Source: Arthrobacter sp. HY1533 (lineage in GTDB: Bacteria; Actinomycetota; Actinomycetes; Actinomycetales; Micrococcaceae). Taken from it: 64,000 nt of DNA. The first letter of the stretch is position 1; the number at the start of each line of letters is the position of its first letter. Shown in pieces: positions 14,590 through 22,973 of the stretch. The notes under the pieces are model-generated. The model was given only the letters and a program-made list of their open reading frames with translations. It ran no database searches and had not been told where the DNA came from. Location of the stretch: NCBI RefSeq assembly GCF_027568515.1, contig NZ_JANKZF010000029.1, forward strand, positions 1 to 64,000, in the 5' to 3' direction. Both the position numbers and the translations under genes were made by a program.

Positions 14590-16980
14590 TCAGGCGCCCA
14601 CGTAGGCGGCCAGGTGCTGCCCGGTTAGCGTCGCACGGGATGCCACAAGCTCTGCCGGCGTGCCCTCGAAAACCACCGTGCCGCCGTCGTGCCCGGCGCC
14701 GGGGCCGATGTCGATGATCCAGTCCGCGTGCGCCATGACGGCCTGGTGGTGCTCAATCACAATGACCGACTTTCCGGATTCCACGAGCCGGTCCAGCAGC
14801 CCGAGGAGCCGTTCGACGTCGGCCAGGTGCAGGCCGGTGGTGGGCTCGTCGAGGACGTAGATACCGCCCTTCTCCCCCAGGTGCGTGGCCAGCTTGATGC
14901 GCTGGCGCTCACCGCCGGACAGCGTGGTCAGCGGCTGGCCCAACTTCAGGTAGCCAAGTCCGACGTCGGCCAGGCGGCTGACGATCTTGTGCGCGGCAGG
15001 CAGCTTCGCATCGCCGTCGCGGAAGTACTCCTCAGCCTGGTCCACGGACATGCCAAGGACCTCGCTGATGTTCTTACCGCCCAGGTGGTATTCGAGCACG
15101 GCGGCCTGGAAGCGGCGGCCCTCGCACTCCTCGCAGACGGTGGAGACGCCGGCCATCATGCCCAGGTCCGTGTAGATGACGCCCGCGCCGTTGCAGGTGG
15201 GGCAGGCGCCCTCGGAGTTGGCGCTGAACAGGGCGGGCTTGACGCCGTTGGCCTTGGCGAACGCCTTGCGGATGGGTTCCAGCATGCCGGTGTAGGTGGC
15301 GGGGTTGCTGCGGCGCGATCCGCGGATGGCGCCCTGGTCAACAGTCACCACGCCCTCGCGGCCCGAGACCGAGCCGTGGATGAGCGAGCTCTTGCCCGAT
15401 CCGGCCACGCCCGTGACCACCGTGAGCAGGCCCAGCGGGATGTCGACGTCGACGTTCTTGAGGTTGTTCTCCGTTGCCCCGCGAATCTCCAGGGCACCGG
15501 AAGACTTCCGGAATGAGTCCTTCAGGGACACCCTGTCGTCCAGGTGCTTGCCGGTCAGGGTGCCGCTGGCGCGCAGCCCCTCGATGCTGCCCTCGTAGAC
15601 CACCTGGCCGCCGGCGGATCCTGCCCGGGGGCCCAGGTCAATGACGTGGTCGGCGATGGCAATTGCCTCGGGCTTGTGCTCCACTACCAGCACTGTGTTG
15701 CCCTTGTCGCGCAGCTGCAGCAGGAGCTTGTTCATGCGGTCGATGTCGTGCGGGTGCAGGCCAATGGTGGGCTCATCGAACACATAGGTGATGTCCGTCA
15801 GCGAGGATCCCAGGTGGCGGATCATCTTGGTGCGCTGTGACTCGCCGCCGGACAGCGTGCCGGAGGGCCGGTCCAGCGAGAGGTAGCCCAGGCCAATGTC
15901 CACGAAGGAGTCAAGGGTCTCCCCCAGCGCCTCCAGCAGCGGCGCCACGGACGGTTCGCTCAGCGAGCGGACCCAGGCGGCGAGGTCGCTGATCTGCATG
16001 GCGCAGGCGTCGGCGATGCTGACACCCTCAATTTTGGAGTTGCGGGCATGCTCGGCCAGGCGTGTGCCGTTGCAGTCGGGGCAGGTGGTGAAGACGACGG
16101 CGCGCTCCACGAAGGCGCGAATGTGCGGCTGCATGGCGTCAACGTCCTTGGCCAGCATGGACTTTTGCATCTTCGGGATGATGCCCTCATACGTGAGGTT
16201 GATGCCTTCGACCTTGACCTTGGTGGGCTCCCTGTACAGCAGGTCGTGCAGTTCCTTCTTGGTGAACTTGCCCAGCGGCTTGTCCATGTCAAAGAAGCCT
16301 GTGCCACCGAAGATGCGCCCGTACCAGCCGTCCATGCTGTAGCCGGGCACGGTGAGGGCGCCCTCGGAAAGTGACTTCCCGGCGTCGAACAGGGCCTCGA
16401 GGTTGAAGTCGTTGACCTTGCCCATGCCCTCGCAGCGCGGGCACATGCCGCCGGTCACGGAGAAGCTGCGGCGCTCCTTGACCTTCTCCCCCGCCTTTTC
16501 AATGGTGATGGCACCGGCGCCGCTGACGGAGGCCACGTTGAAGGAATAGGCCTGCGGCGAGCCGATGTGCGGCTGGGCCAGGCGGCTGTAAACGATGCGC
16601 AGCATGGCGTTGGCGTCAGTCACCGTGCCCACCGTGGAGCGCGGATTGGCGCCCATGCGCTCCTGGTCAACGAGGATGGCGGTGGTGAGGCCCTCCAGCA
16701 CGTCCACGTCCGGGCGCGCCAGCGTGGGCATGAAGCCCTGCACGAACGCGCTGTAGGTCTCGTTGATCATGCGCTGGGACTCGGCGGCAATCGTGCCAAA
16801 GACCAGGGAGCTCTTGCCCGAGCCGGAGACGCCTGTGAAGACCGTCAGCCGGCGCTTGGGGATCTCCACGCTGACGTCCTTGAGGTTGTTCACGCGTGCG
16901 CCCTGCACCCGGATCATCTCGTGGCTGTCGGCAATGTGCGACGCCGGGGCGCGCGTTTCGCTGCTGGCTTCCGTGGTCAT
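14590..16980 (-). CDS. UvrA-like ABC ATPase (short, UvrA2/drug-resistance type)
   Basis: Protein of 796 residues with two ABC modules. The first Walker A is GVSGSGKSSL and the second is GVAGSGKSSL; signatures are LSGGESQR and LSGGERQR; Walker B regions are VFDEPTIGLHPHD and VLDEPTTGLHLAD. The C-terminal zinc module CPTC...CEEC is intact, and earlier CPRC and CPDC pairs are present. Canonical UvrA is about 950 residues, so about 150 are missing, mainly from the UvrB-binding and insertion region of the first half. Such proteins are linked to drug tolerance or DNA-adduct handling without UvrB, but that is family knowledge, not shown here. ATG 16980 has GAGAG upstream. Confidence 0.85.
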   Translation of the reverse strand: MTTEASSETRAPASHIADSHEMIRVQGARVNNLKDVSVEIPKRRLTVFTGVSGSGKSSLVFGTIAAESQRMINETYSAFVQGFMPTLARPDVDVLEGLTTAILVDQERMGANPRSTVGTVTDANAMLRIVYSRLAQPHIGSPQAYSFNVASVSGAGAITIEKAGEKVKERRSFSVTGGMCPRCEGMGKVNDFNLEALFDAGKSLSEGALTVPGYSMDGWYGRIFGGTGFFDMDKPLGKFTKKELHDLLYREPTKVKVEGINLTYEGIIPKMQKSMLAKDVDAMQPHIRAFVERAVVFTTCPDCNGTRLAEHARNSKIEGVSIADACAMQISDLAAWVRSLSEPSVAPLLEALGETLDSFVDIGLGYLSLDRPSGTLSGGESQRTKMIRHLGSSLTDITYVFDEPTIGLHPHDIDRMNKLLLQLRDKGNTVLVVEHKPEAIAIADHVIDLGPRAGSAGGQVVYEGSIEGLRASGTLTGKHLDDRVSLKDSFRKSSGALEIRGATENNLKNVDVDIPLGLLTVVTGVAGSGKSSLIHGSVSGREGVVTVDQGAIRGSRRSNPATYTGMLEPIRKAFAKANGVKPALFSANSEGACPTCNGAGVIYTDLGMMAGVSTVCEECEGRRFQAAVLEYHLGGKNISEVLGMSVDQAEEYFRDGDAKLPAAHKIVSRLADVGLGYLKLGQPLTTLSGGERQRIKLATHLGEKGGIYVLDEPTTGLHLADVERLLGLLDRLVESGKSVIVIEHHQAVMAHADWIIDIGPGAGHDGGTVVFEGTPAELVASRATLTGQHLAAYVGA

Positions 16981-17149
16981 GGCTCTCGTTTCGTCTGGGC
17001 GCAGCCGCTGGGCGGTGGGCGCTGGCGGGCGGTCCGGCCCCGCGGGTGCCGACTGGATGTGTGGCGGCCCGGGTGCCGGAATCCAGTCTAGGGGGCGCCG
17101 GGGGTGGACACTTCTTGAATCCTGCCCGGACTTCCGGCAGGAACGCCAA

Positions 17150-17180
17150 AGCCGCCCGGATGCAAGCATTCCGGGCGGCT
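17150..17180 (-). terminator. GC-rich hairpin terminator
   Basis: AGCCGCCCGGA (17150-17160) and TCCGGGCGGCT (17170-17180) form an 11-bp stem, extended inwards by TGC/GCA around AA. It lies 47 bp past the stop of the leftward GNAT gene and before uvrA-like transcription begins. No T-tract is present. Confidence 0.5.
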
Positions 17181-17226
17181 CTGGGCCGCTGGCGTGGCGT
17201 AGCTGTCGCCGCCCGCCCTTGGAGCG

Positions 17227-17772
17227 CTAAGACTCCGTGGCGGGGTTCTTCACCACGAACAGTTCGCACCGGGCGTTGTAGTACTTCTTGGTCGTGCCCT
17301 GGTGTTCCATGCCGATGCGGCGGCACACGCTTTGCGAGGCCTCATTGGCGGAGTTGGTCACGGCAACCACGTGGGGCAGGCCGGCCGCGAAGGCGTGCTC
17401 AAGCACGGCAGTTGCAGCTTCCGAGGCGTAGCCGCTGCCCCAGTGGTCCGGATGGAAGTGCCAGCCGATCTCCACGTCGTCGGAGGGTGCCAGTGGCTCC
17501 TCGCCCGAGGCGGGAATGGGCTTGAGCAGCAGCGTCCCCACGGGCAGGCCGTCTTCCTTGCGGGTCACGGCCCAAACGCCATGGACGGGGTGCTGCAGTT
17601 CCTGGAACCGGCGCACACGCTCCACCGCTTCACTGCGGCTTTCCATGACGGCGGGTTCGGTGCCGATGAAGCGCTGCACCACCCAGCGGGAGTATAGGTC
17701 GTAGGCAAAGTCGACGTCGGAATCTTCCCACGGGCGCAGGGCCAGGCGTTCGGTTTTGATTTCAGCAGTCAT
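17227..17772 (-). CDS. RimJ/RimL-type GNAT acetyltransferase
   Basis: Protein of 181 residues opening with TERLALRPWEDSD, typical of RimJ/RimL-like acetyltransferases. The acetyl-CoA motif is HWGSGYASEAATAVLEHAF, followed by VVAVTNSANEASQSVCRRIGM. It is predicted to acetylate a protein N-terminus or a small molecule; the target is unknown. ATG 17772 follows a GAAGAA ribosome site; the upstream extension of the open frame overlaps the clpC2 gene and is not coding. It lies 7 bp after clpC2 and is probably co-transcribed with it. Confidence 0.82.
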   Translation of the reverse strand: MTAEIKTERLALRPWEDSDVDFAYDLYSRWVVQRFIGTEPAVMESRSEAVERVRRFQELQHPVHGVWAVTRKEDGLPVGTLLLKPIPASGEEPLAPSDDVEIGWHFHPDHWGSGYASEAATAVLEHAFAAGLPHVVAVTNSANEASQSVCRRIGMEHQGTTKKYYNARCELFVVKNPATES

Positions 17773-17779
17773 TTCTTCA

Positions 17780-18535
17780 TTATGCACGGTTCTCCGCGGC
17801 CCGCCCGTGGTCCGCGGATTCCCGGGCGAGCTCCGCCGTAACAAAGTCCTCGGCCGCCTGGCGCCCCACTCCGGCGCCGGACAGCACGCCGGAGCCGTTC
17901 TCCTGTTCCAGCAGGGCCAGCAGGATGTGCTCGGCCCCCACATGGTTGTGGCCCAGCCGGAGCGCCTCACGGAACGTCAACTGCAGCAACTTGCGCGCAT
18001 CGGCGTCGAACGGCACCATGTCCGGAACCTGGTCCGCGGCGGGCTCCAGCCGGGCAGTGGCGGACTCCCCCACTCCCCCCGGCGAAACGCCCTGTGCGGC
18101 CAGCGCCCGCACCGCGAGGGAGTCCGGCAGCGCCAGCATGCCCAACACCAGGTGCCCCGGGGTGATGGTGGCATTCTTCGCGGCATGCGCCTCGTTCTGG
18201 GCGGCCACCACCACGTTCCGCGCTTCCTCGGTGAAGCGGCTGAAGCCCTGGCTGGCATCGAGGTCCGGGGCCTCCCCCTGGGCCTTGTCCACAAACCTCT
18301 TCTGCGCGGCCTGCTTGGTCACGCCCATGCTGCGCCCAATCTCGGACCATGAGGCCCCCGACCGCCTCGCCTGGTCAACAAAGTGCCCAATGAGGTGGTC
18401 CGAGACCTCGCCGAGGTGCTCGGCCACCAGCATGGCACCGGAAAGCTGTTCGAGGGGGCCGTTGTGGTTCTTCACCAGCGCGGCGATGAGTGAGTCCAGC
18501 GGGGCGGGGTTTGCAATGTCAAAAATGTTCGTCAT
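17780..18535 (-). CDS. clpC2: ClpC2 homologue: HTH plus Clp-N domain regulator/ClpC decoy
   Basis: Protein of 251 residues, almost the length of M. tuberculosis ClpC2 (about 252), with the same layout. Residues 1-95 contain the block AEHLGEVSDHLIGHFVDQA and a helix-turn-helix (SWSEIGRSMGVTKQAAQKRF, 62-81). Residues 95-240 are a Clp-N repeat pair (RFTEEARNVVVAAQNEA, GHNHVGAEHILLALLEQE). There is no ATPase module. ClpC2 is known to bind the antibiotics that target the ClpC1 N-domain and to repress its own gene. Here a 17-bp and a 23-bp palindrome overlap its promoter, and the transcript is predicted to begin at the ATG. Confidence 0.88.
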   Translation of the reverse strand: MTNIFDIANPAPLDSLIAALVKNHNGPLEQLSGAMLVAEHLGEVSDHLIGHFVDQARRSGASWSEIGRSMGVTKQAAQKRFVDKAQGEAPDLDASQGFSRFTEEARNVVVAAQNEAHAAKNATITPGHLVLGMLALPDSLAVRALAAQGVSPGGVGESATARLEPAADQVPDMVPFDADARKLLQLTFREALRLGHNHVGAEHILLALLEQENGSGVLSGAGVGRQAAEDFVTAELARESADHGRAAENRA

Positions 18536-18537
18536 GC

Positions 18538-18554
18538 GTCAACCCTAGGTTGAC
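18538..18554. promoter_or_regulatory. clpC2 operator 1 (overlaps -10)
   Basis: GTCAACC-CTA-GGTTGAC is a perfect 7-bp inverted repeat three bases upstream of the clpC2 ATG. It covers the predicted -10 box TAGGGT (minus strand, 18547-18542). The GTTGAC half-sites recur in operator 2. Confidence 0.7.
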
Positions 18555-18562
18555 ACGCATCA

Positions 18563-18585
18563 ATCGTCAACAGCAGGTTGACGAT
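18563..18585. promoter_or_regulatory. clpC2 operator 2 (overlaps -35)
   Basis: ATCGTCAAC-AGCAG-GTTGACGAT is a perfect 9-bp inverted repeat. Its left arm, read on the minus strand, supplies the -35 box TTGACG (18570-18565), exactly 17 bp from the -10 box. The predicted start site is at about 18535, the first base of the ATG. The site also lies upstream of the divergent def gene and might influence it. Confidence 0.7.
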
Positions 18586-18651
18586 TTGCGGCCGCAGGTC
18601 ATTTGCTTGGCACAATGGAGGCCACACAACACCACACCACAAGGAGCCGTG

Positions 18652-19305
18652 ATGACGTTTGCATTTGACGCCGCCTACCTGCGCAGCGCCGTGGAATCCG
18701 TGCTGGATGCCGGCGAGTTGCCGGTGATCGTGCAAGCAGGCCACCCCGTGCTTCGTGCACAGGCACTGCCCTTCACGGGCCAGCTGACGGACACCGAGCT
18801 GGCCCGGCTCATCGAGATCATGGTGGACACCATGCGCGCGGCCCCCGGCGTGGGGCTGGCCGCACCCCAAATCGGCATCCCGCTACAGCTGGCCGTGCTT
18901 GAGGACCAGTACCCGGTCAGTGAGGAAAACGCCGCCGCCCGCGCTCGCGAACCGCTGGAACTGTTCACCATCATCAACCCGCGCTACACGCCCTCGGGCA
19001 CGGAACTCGCGTCACACTACGAGGGCTGCCTGTCCATGTCGGGCTGGCAGGCAGTGGTGGACCGCGCCGCCGCAGTTGACCTGGCGTACGACGACGAATA
19101 CGGCACCGCGCGCACCCGCCGCTTCACGGGGTGGCAGGCACGGATCGTCCAGCACGAAACCGACCACCTCGGCGGAACCCTCTACATAGACAAGGCCCAC
19201 ACACGCTCGCTGGCCTCCAACGCCGAGTACAGCCGCAACTGGGCCAACCCCGACGTCGCCGCCGCGAGGTCCGGGCTGGGCTTCGGCACCCCGCGGCCCG
19301 CCTAG
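18652..19305 (+). CDS. def: Peptide deformylase
   Basis: Removes the N-formyl group from nascent proteins. All three metal and active-site motifs are present in this 217-residue protein: GVGLAAPQIG (66-75), EGCLS (124-128, metal Cys) and QHETDHLGG (167-175, metal His pair and catalytic Glu). ATG 18652 follows AAGGAG at 18641-18646. It is divergent from clpC2 and followed 9 bp later by the rRNA methyltransferase, probably as an operon. N- and C-terminal extensions relative to E. coli Def are usual for actinobacteria. Confidence 0.95.
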   Translation: MTFAFDAAYLRSAVESVLDAGELPVIVQAGHPVLRAQALPFTGQLTDTELARLIEIMVDTMRAAPGVGLAAPQIGIPLQLAVLEDQYPVSEENAAARAREPLELFTIINPRYTPSGTELASHYEGCLSMSGWQAVVDRAAAVDLAYDDEYGTARTRRFTGWQARIVQHETDHLGGTLYIDKAHTRSLASNAEYSRNWANPDVAAARSGLGFGTPRPA

Positions 19306-19314
19306 GATTGATGC

Positions 19315-20184
19315 ATGGAAACCCCCGCACTCAATGCCCTGCTGTGCCCCCACTGCGGCCTGGAATTCACCGCGCCCCAGCCGGACGCACACTCGCTGGC
19401 CTGCGCGGGCGCCCACACCTTTGACGTGGCCCGCCAGGGCTACCTGAACCTGCTCACGGGCCACGGCACCAAGTTCGTGCCGGACACCGCGGCCATGGTC
19501 GCCGCCCGGGATGCCTTCCTGGAGGCCGGCCACTACCAGCCCCTCGCGGACGCGCTCGCGGACCGGGTCGGCTCGCTGCTGGCCGCGGCCGAGGGCAATG
19601 CGCTGATTGTCGACGCCGGCACGGGCACCGGCTGGTACCTCCAGCAGGTTTTGGCGGCCCTCGGCGGGCGCACTGTGGCTGCTGTTGGCCTGGACATCTC
19701 CAAATTCGCCCTGCGTCGTGCCGCCCGGCGCAACCCGCAGGCCCTGAACGTGGTCTGGGACCTGTGGCGCGAACTGCCGCTGGGTGCCGGCACGGCTGAC
19801 GTGGTGCTGGTGGTGTTTGCCCCGCGCAACGCGGCCGAGTTTGCGCGGATCCTCAAGCCCGGCGGCTCGCTCGTCATCGTGACCCCGCTGCCGGGGCACC
19901 TGGCGGAAATTGCCCAGGAGGCCGGCATGCTGGGCATCCAGGACGGCAAGGAGGAGGCGCTGGCCGCCTCGCTGGCCGGGGACTTCACAGCAGAAGGCAG
20001 TGCGGAGCTTCACGTCCCGCTGGAGCTGGGCGCGGCCGACGTCGGAAATGTGGCGCTCATGGGCCCGGCCGGCCACCACCTCGACGAGGTGGCGCTGGGC
20101 GAACGCCTGGCCGCGCTCCCGGCAACAACCCGGGCGACGGCGGCCTTCCGGATTTCGGTGTTCCGCCCACTGCCGCGCCCGTAG
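19315..20184 (+). CDS. 23S rRNA guanine-N1 methyltransferase, RlmA family
   Basis: Protein of 289 residues. The N-terminal zinc finger has CPHC (residues 11-14) plus a later Cys and His (CAGAH), followed by FDVARQGYLNLL, which is diagnostic of the RlmA/TlrB group. The SAM site reads IVDAGTGTGWYL. RlmA(I) modifies G745 and RlmA(II)/TlrB modifies G748, the latter giving tylosin-type macrolide tolerance; sequence alone does not tell which. ATG 19315 is nine bases after def, so the pair is likely co-translated. Both genes act on the translation machinery. Confidence 0.85.
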   Translation: METPALNALLCPHCGLEFTAPQPDAHSLACAGAHTFDVARQGYLNLLTGHGTKFVPDTAAMVAARDAFLEAGHYQPLADALADRVGSLLAAAEGNALIVDAGTGTGWYLQQVLAALGGRTVAAVGLDISKFALRRAARRNPQALNVVWDLWRELPLGAGTADVVLVVFAPRNAAEFARILKPGGSLVIVTPLPGHLAEIAQEAGMLGIQDGKEEALAASLAGDFTAEGSAELHVPLELGAADVGNVALMGPAGHHLDEVALGERLAALPATTRATAAFRISVFRPLPRP

Positions 20185-20195
20185 CGTTCCCCTCC

Positions 20196-20867
20196 CTAGG
20201 GCTGGGCCTGCGGCACCGCGGCGGGGGCAGGCAGATCCACCATTGCGGCGCCTGGCTTCTTGGCGTGCAGGTCCACCCGCAGCCAGCGCAGCGTCAGCTG
20301 GGTCAGCGGCCCCACGCCGAGGGCAAATGCGGCCGTTCCGGCACCCACCACCCCGCCCAGCAGGAAGCCAATCACCACAACGCTCAACTCAATGCCGGTG
20401 CGGATGAGCCAGACGGGCCGGCCAGTGACGCGGACCAGGCCTGTCATGAGGCCGTCGCGCGGTCCCGGGCCGAGCCCTGCGCCAATGTACAGGGCCGTGG
20501 CGAAGGCCAGCAGGAACAGCCCTCCGGCAAAGGAGGCGCACTGCAGGGCCAATTGCTCCGCCTGCGGGATCAGGGCCAGTCCAATGTCGGCAAAGACGCC
20601 CACCAGCAGTGCGTTGGCGATGGTGCCAAAGCCGGGCCACTGCTTCAAGGGGATCCACAGCAGCAGCACGGCGCCGCTGATGATGATGGTGCACAGGCCA
20701 AAGGAAATTCCGGTGGTACGGGACATCCCCTGGGCGAAGACGTCCCAGGGCGAGGCGCCAATGTTTCCGCGGATCATGAGGGCAATGGCAATGCCGTACA
20801 GGGCGAGGCCCAGGACGAGCCGGATCACGCGGACGGGCAGGTTTTTGCTGGCTAGGAATTGGCGCAT
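20196..20867 (-). CDS. yczE: YczE-type integral membrane protein
   Basis: Protein of 223 residues with about five membrane helices and the family features GNIGASPWDVFAQG and GAGLGPGPRDGLMTGL. Function in transport is suspected but not known. In many bacteria it is encoded next to and controlled by a MocR regulator (YczR), as here, where the regulator is divergent. ATG 20867 lies 16 bp from the candidate operator. It converges with rlmA. Confidence 0.82.
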   Translation of the reverse strand: MRQFLASKNLPVRVIRLVLGLALYGIAIALMIRGNIGASPWDVFAQGMSRTTGISFGLCTIIISGAVLLLWIPLKQWPGFGTIANALLVGVFADIGLALIPQAEQLALQCASFAGGLFLLAFATALYIGAGLGPGPRDGLMTGLVRVTGRPVWLIRTGIELSVVVIGFLLGGVVGAGTAAFALGVGPLTQLTLRWLRVDLHAKKPGAAMVDLPAPAAVPQAQP

Positions 20868-20882
20868 GTCCCAAGTCTAGAA

Positions 20883-20911
20883 GAACTGGCCTTACGCAAA
20901 AGGGCCAATTC
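20883..20911. promoter_or_regulatory. Candidate MocR/YczR operator
   Basis: GAACTGGCC (20883-20891) and GGCCAATTC (20903-20911) form a near-perfect inverted repeat (8 of 9) spaced by 11 bp in the 59-bp gap between the divergent yczE and MocR genes. A third GGCC (20921-20924, TGTGGCCTAAT) follows 18 bp on, so a direct-repeat reading is also possible. MocR proteins usually bind paired direct or inverted sites. Confidence 0.5.
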
Positions 20912-20926
20912 AACTAATGTGGCCTA

Positions 20927-22336
20927 ATGAACACTTTGGTGACGGGCCGCCGGCTGGCCCGCGAACTTGGCGAGTGGCGCAGCAACGCCCCCGCCTACAA
21001 GTCCCTGGCCGAGCGCATCCGGGTGCTGCTCATGGACGGCCGGCTCGCCAGCGGGGCACGGCTCCCGGCCGAGCGGGAACTGAGCCAGGCACTGGACCTG
21101 AGCCGCACCACGGTCGCTGCCGCCTACTCGAAACTGCGCGACGACGGCTTCCTGGACAGTGTGCGCGGCTCCGGCAGCACGCTTCGCCTGCCCGGCCGGG
21201 AGCGCGGCGAGCATGCGCTCCACACGGGCCTGCCGCTGGACTTCACCAAGGCCACAGCACCTGCCTACCCGGGGCTGCAGGCCGCCTACGCGGCGGCAGC
21301 CGCCGAGCTGCCGGCCCACCTGGGCCACGACGGCTTTGACCTCGTGGGGCTGCCGGACCTGCGCGAGTCGATCGCCCAGAGCTACCGGGACCGCGGCCTG
21401 CCCACCTCGGCCGAACAGGTCATGGTCACGATTGGCGCGCAGCATGCACTTCAGCTGGTGACACGCACCCTCTACTCCCCCGGCGAACGCATCCTGGTGG
21501 AGCAGCCCACCTATCCGCATGCACTGGACACCTTCAGCTCGATCGGCGCCCGCGTCCTGGCGTTCCCCGTCCGGCAGGACGGCGGCTGGGACCTGCCCGA
21601 GGCCTTGCTGCAGATCCGCCGTGCCGCGCCCACCCTGGCATTCCTCATGCCGGACTTCCACAACCCCACGGGCATGAGCATGTCGGTGCACGAGCGCGAG
21701 TTCCTCGCCGCGGCTGCCGCACGCGAAGGCACCGTGCTGGTGGTGGATGAGACCACAGCCCTGTTGGACATTGACCGCGGACCCCTGCCGCCCATGGCGT
21801 GCTTCTCGCCGAACATCCTCACGCTCGGCTCCCTCGGCAAGGTTGCCTGGGGCGGGCTGCGCATCGGCTGGATCAGGGGCCCGCGCGACATGCTGGCGCA
21901 GATCCTGCGCAACCGCCCGGCAGTGGACCTGGGCACCCCGCTCGTGGAGCAATTGGCGGCCACGCACCTGCTGGCCGACCTCCCCTCCATGGTGGCCAGC
22001 CGCAGCCTGGACCTGCGCCGCGGACGCGACAACGCGGTGTCGCTGCTGCGCGAGGCACTCCCGCAGTGGAAGGTACGCTCCCCCGACGGCGGGCTGAACC
22101 TGTGGATCAACACCGAAACAGTGTCCAGTTCCGCACTGGCGCTCGCCGCGCGGGCCGAGGGGCTGGGCCTGGTGCCGGGCCCCCGGTTCGGCATTGACGG
22201 TGCGTTTGAGCGGTACCTGCGGCTGCCGTTCAGCTACGGTGAGGGCCAAATGCGCGACGCCGTGGACATCCTGGCCCGGCTCGCCGGACGGGTGGGATCC
22301 GACCCGCTGAGAATGCCGCTTCAGGCCGTCATTTAG
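20927..22336 (+). CDS. yczR: MocR-family regulator (GntR HTH plus aminotransferase domain)
   Basis: Protein of 469 residues. A winged HTH at about 25-95 (LASGARLPAERELSQALDLSRTTVAAAYSKL) is joined by a linker to a fold-type I aminotransferase domain. The PLP-binding Lys is K305 in GSLGKVAWGGLRIGW. Other signatures are YPHALDTF, PDFHNPTG and VVDETTALL. It is a PLP-sensing transcription factor rather than an enzyme. Its divergence from yczE points to the YczR subgroup, and the probable site is the dyad at 20883-20911. The ATG at 20927 lacks a strong ribosome site and could be leaderless. Confidence 0.85.
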   Translation: MNTLVTGRRLARELGEWRSNAPAYKSLAERIRVLLMDGRLASGARLPAERELSQALDLSRTTVAAAYSKLRDDGFLDSVRGSGSTLRLPGRERGEHALHTGLPLDFTKATAPAYPGLQAAYAAAAAELPAHLGHDGFDLVGLPDLRESIAQSYRDRGLPTSAEQVMVTIGAQHALQLVTRTLYSPGERILVEQPTYPHALDTFSSIGARVLAFPVRQDGGWDLPEALLQIRRAAPTLAFLMPDFHNPTGMSMSVHEREFLAAAAAREGTVLVVDETTALLDIDRGPLPPMACFSPNILTLGSLGKVAWGGLRIGWIRGPRDMLAQILRNRPAVDLGTPLVEQLAATHLLADLPSMVASRSLDLRRGRDNAVSLLREALPQWKVRSPDGGLNLWINTETVSSSALALAARAEGLGLVPGPRFGIDGAFERYLRLPFSYGEGQMRDAVDILARLAGRVGSDPLRMPLQAVI

Positions 22337-22402
22337 CCGGATTTTCCCAGCCCCGCGTAGTAGGCTCAAGGATACGGAGAACAAGTCTCTAAGGGGGACT
22401 CA

Positions 22403-22888
22403 ATGCTTGAATGGATTAACGACTTCGGCTGGATCATCTGGTTGACGGTATTCCTGCTGCTGGCCGTGGCGGAGATGCTGACGCTGAACCTGTACTTCAT
22501 CCTCATGTCGGTCGGAGCGCTGGCTGCGCTGGTGGCGTTCCTGTTCAATGCCGAGCTGTGGCTGCAGATCGTCATCTTCTGCGTCGTTGCCCTCGCCACC
22601 ACAGTCCTGATCAGGCCCCTGGCCCTGGCACACCTGCACAAGGGCCCGGCCGACCAGCTCTCCAATGTTGACCGGCTCATCGGCCACAAGGCCGTGGTGC
22701 TGGAGACGGTGGGCACCGGAGGCGGACTCGTCAAGATTGGCGGGGACATCTGGACCGCACGGATCGCCGGCGGCAGCGAGATTCCCGTCGGGACCAATGT
22801 GGAGGTCTCCGCCATCGACGGCGCAACCGCGATCATCAGCCACCCGTCGGCACAGAAGTCCGGCGGCACCGCCGCAACAACGGCCTAG
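22403..22888 (+). CDS. NfeD-like membrane protein
   Basis: Protein of 161 residues with three N-terminal membrane helices within residues 5-85 and a C-terminal NfeD OB-fold (LIGHKAVVLETVGTGGGLVKIGGDIWTARI). NfeD proteins pair with SPFH proteins, and the next gene is one. The complex is thought to organise membrane microdomains or scaffold proteases. GGGGGA precedes the ATG at 22403. It is probably co-transcribed with the downstream gene across 85 bp. Confidence 0.85.
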   Translation: MLEWINDFGWIIWLTVFLLLAVAEMLTLNLYFILMSVGALAALVAFLFNAELWLQIVIFCVVALATTVLIRPLALAHLHKGPADQLSNVDRLIGHKAVVLETVGTGGGLVKIGGDIWTARIAGGSEIPVGTNVEVSAIDGATAIISHPSAQKSGGTAATTA

Positions 22889-22973
22889 GCACCTGCCGGC
22901 GCGACGCGGCTTCATGCCAGCGCGCCGGCGGCCAGGTGCAAACAAGTTCTTTACACAGAAAAGAGGGGATTTC

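Noticed and set aside
16981-17169. 63-residue N-terminal extension of the UvrA-like protein
   Set aside because: It is Pro/Arg-rich, has no family match, and a good ribosome site supports ATG 16980.
20260-20880. 206-residue plus-strand frame opposite yczE
   Set aside because: The minus-strand protein has membrane helices and family motifs; the plus frame is a shadow.
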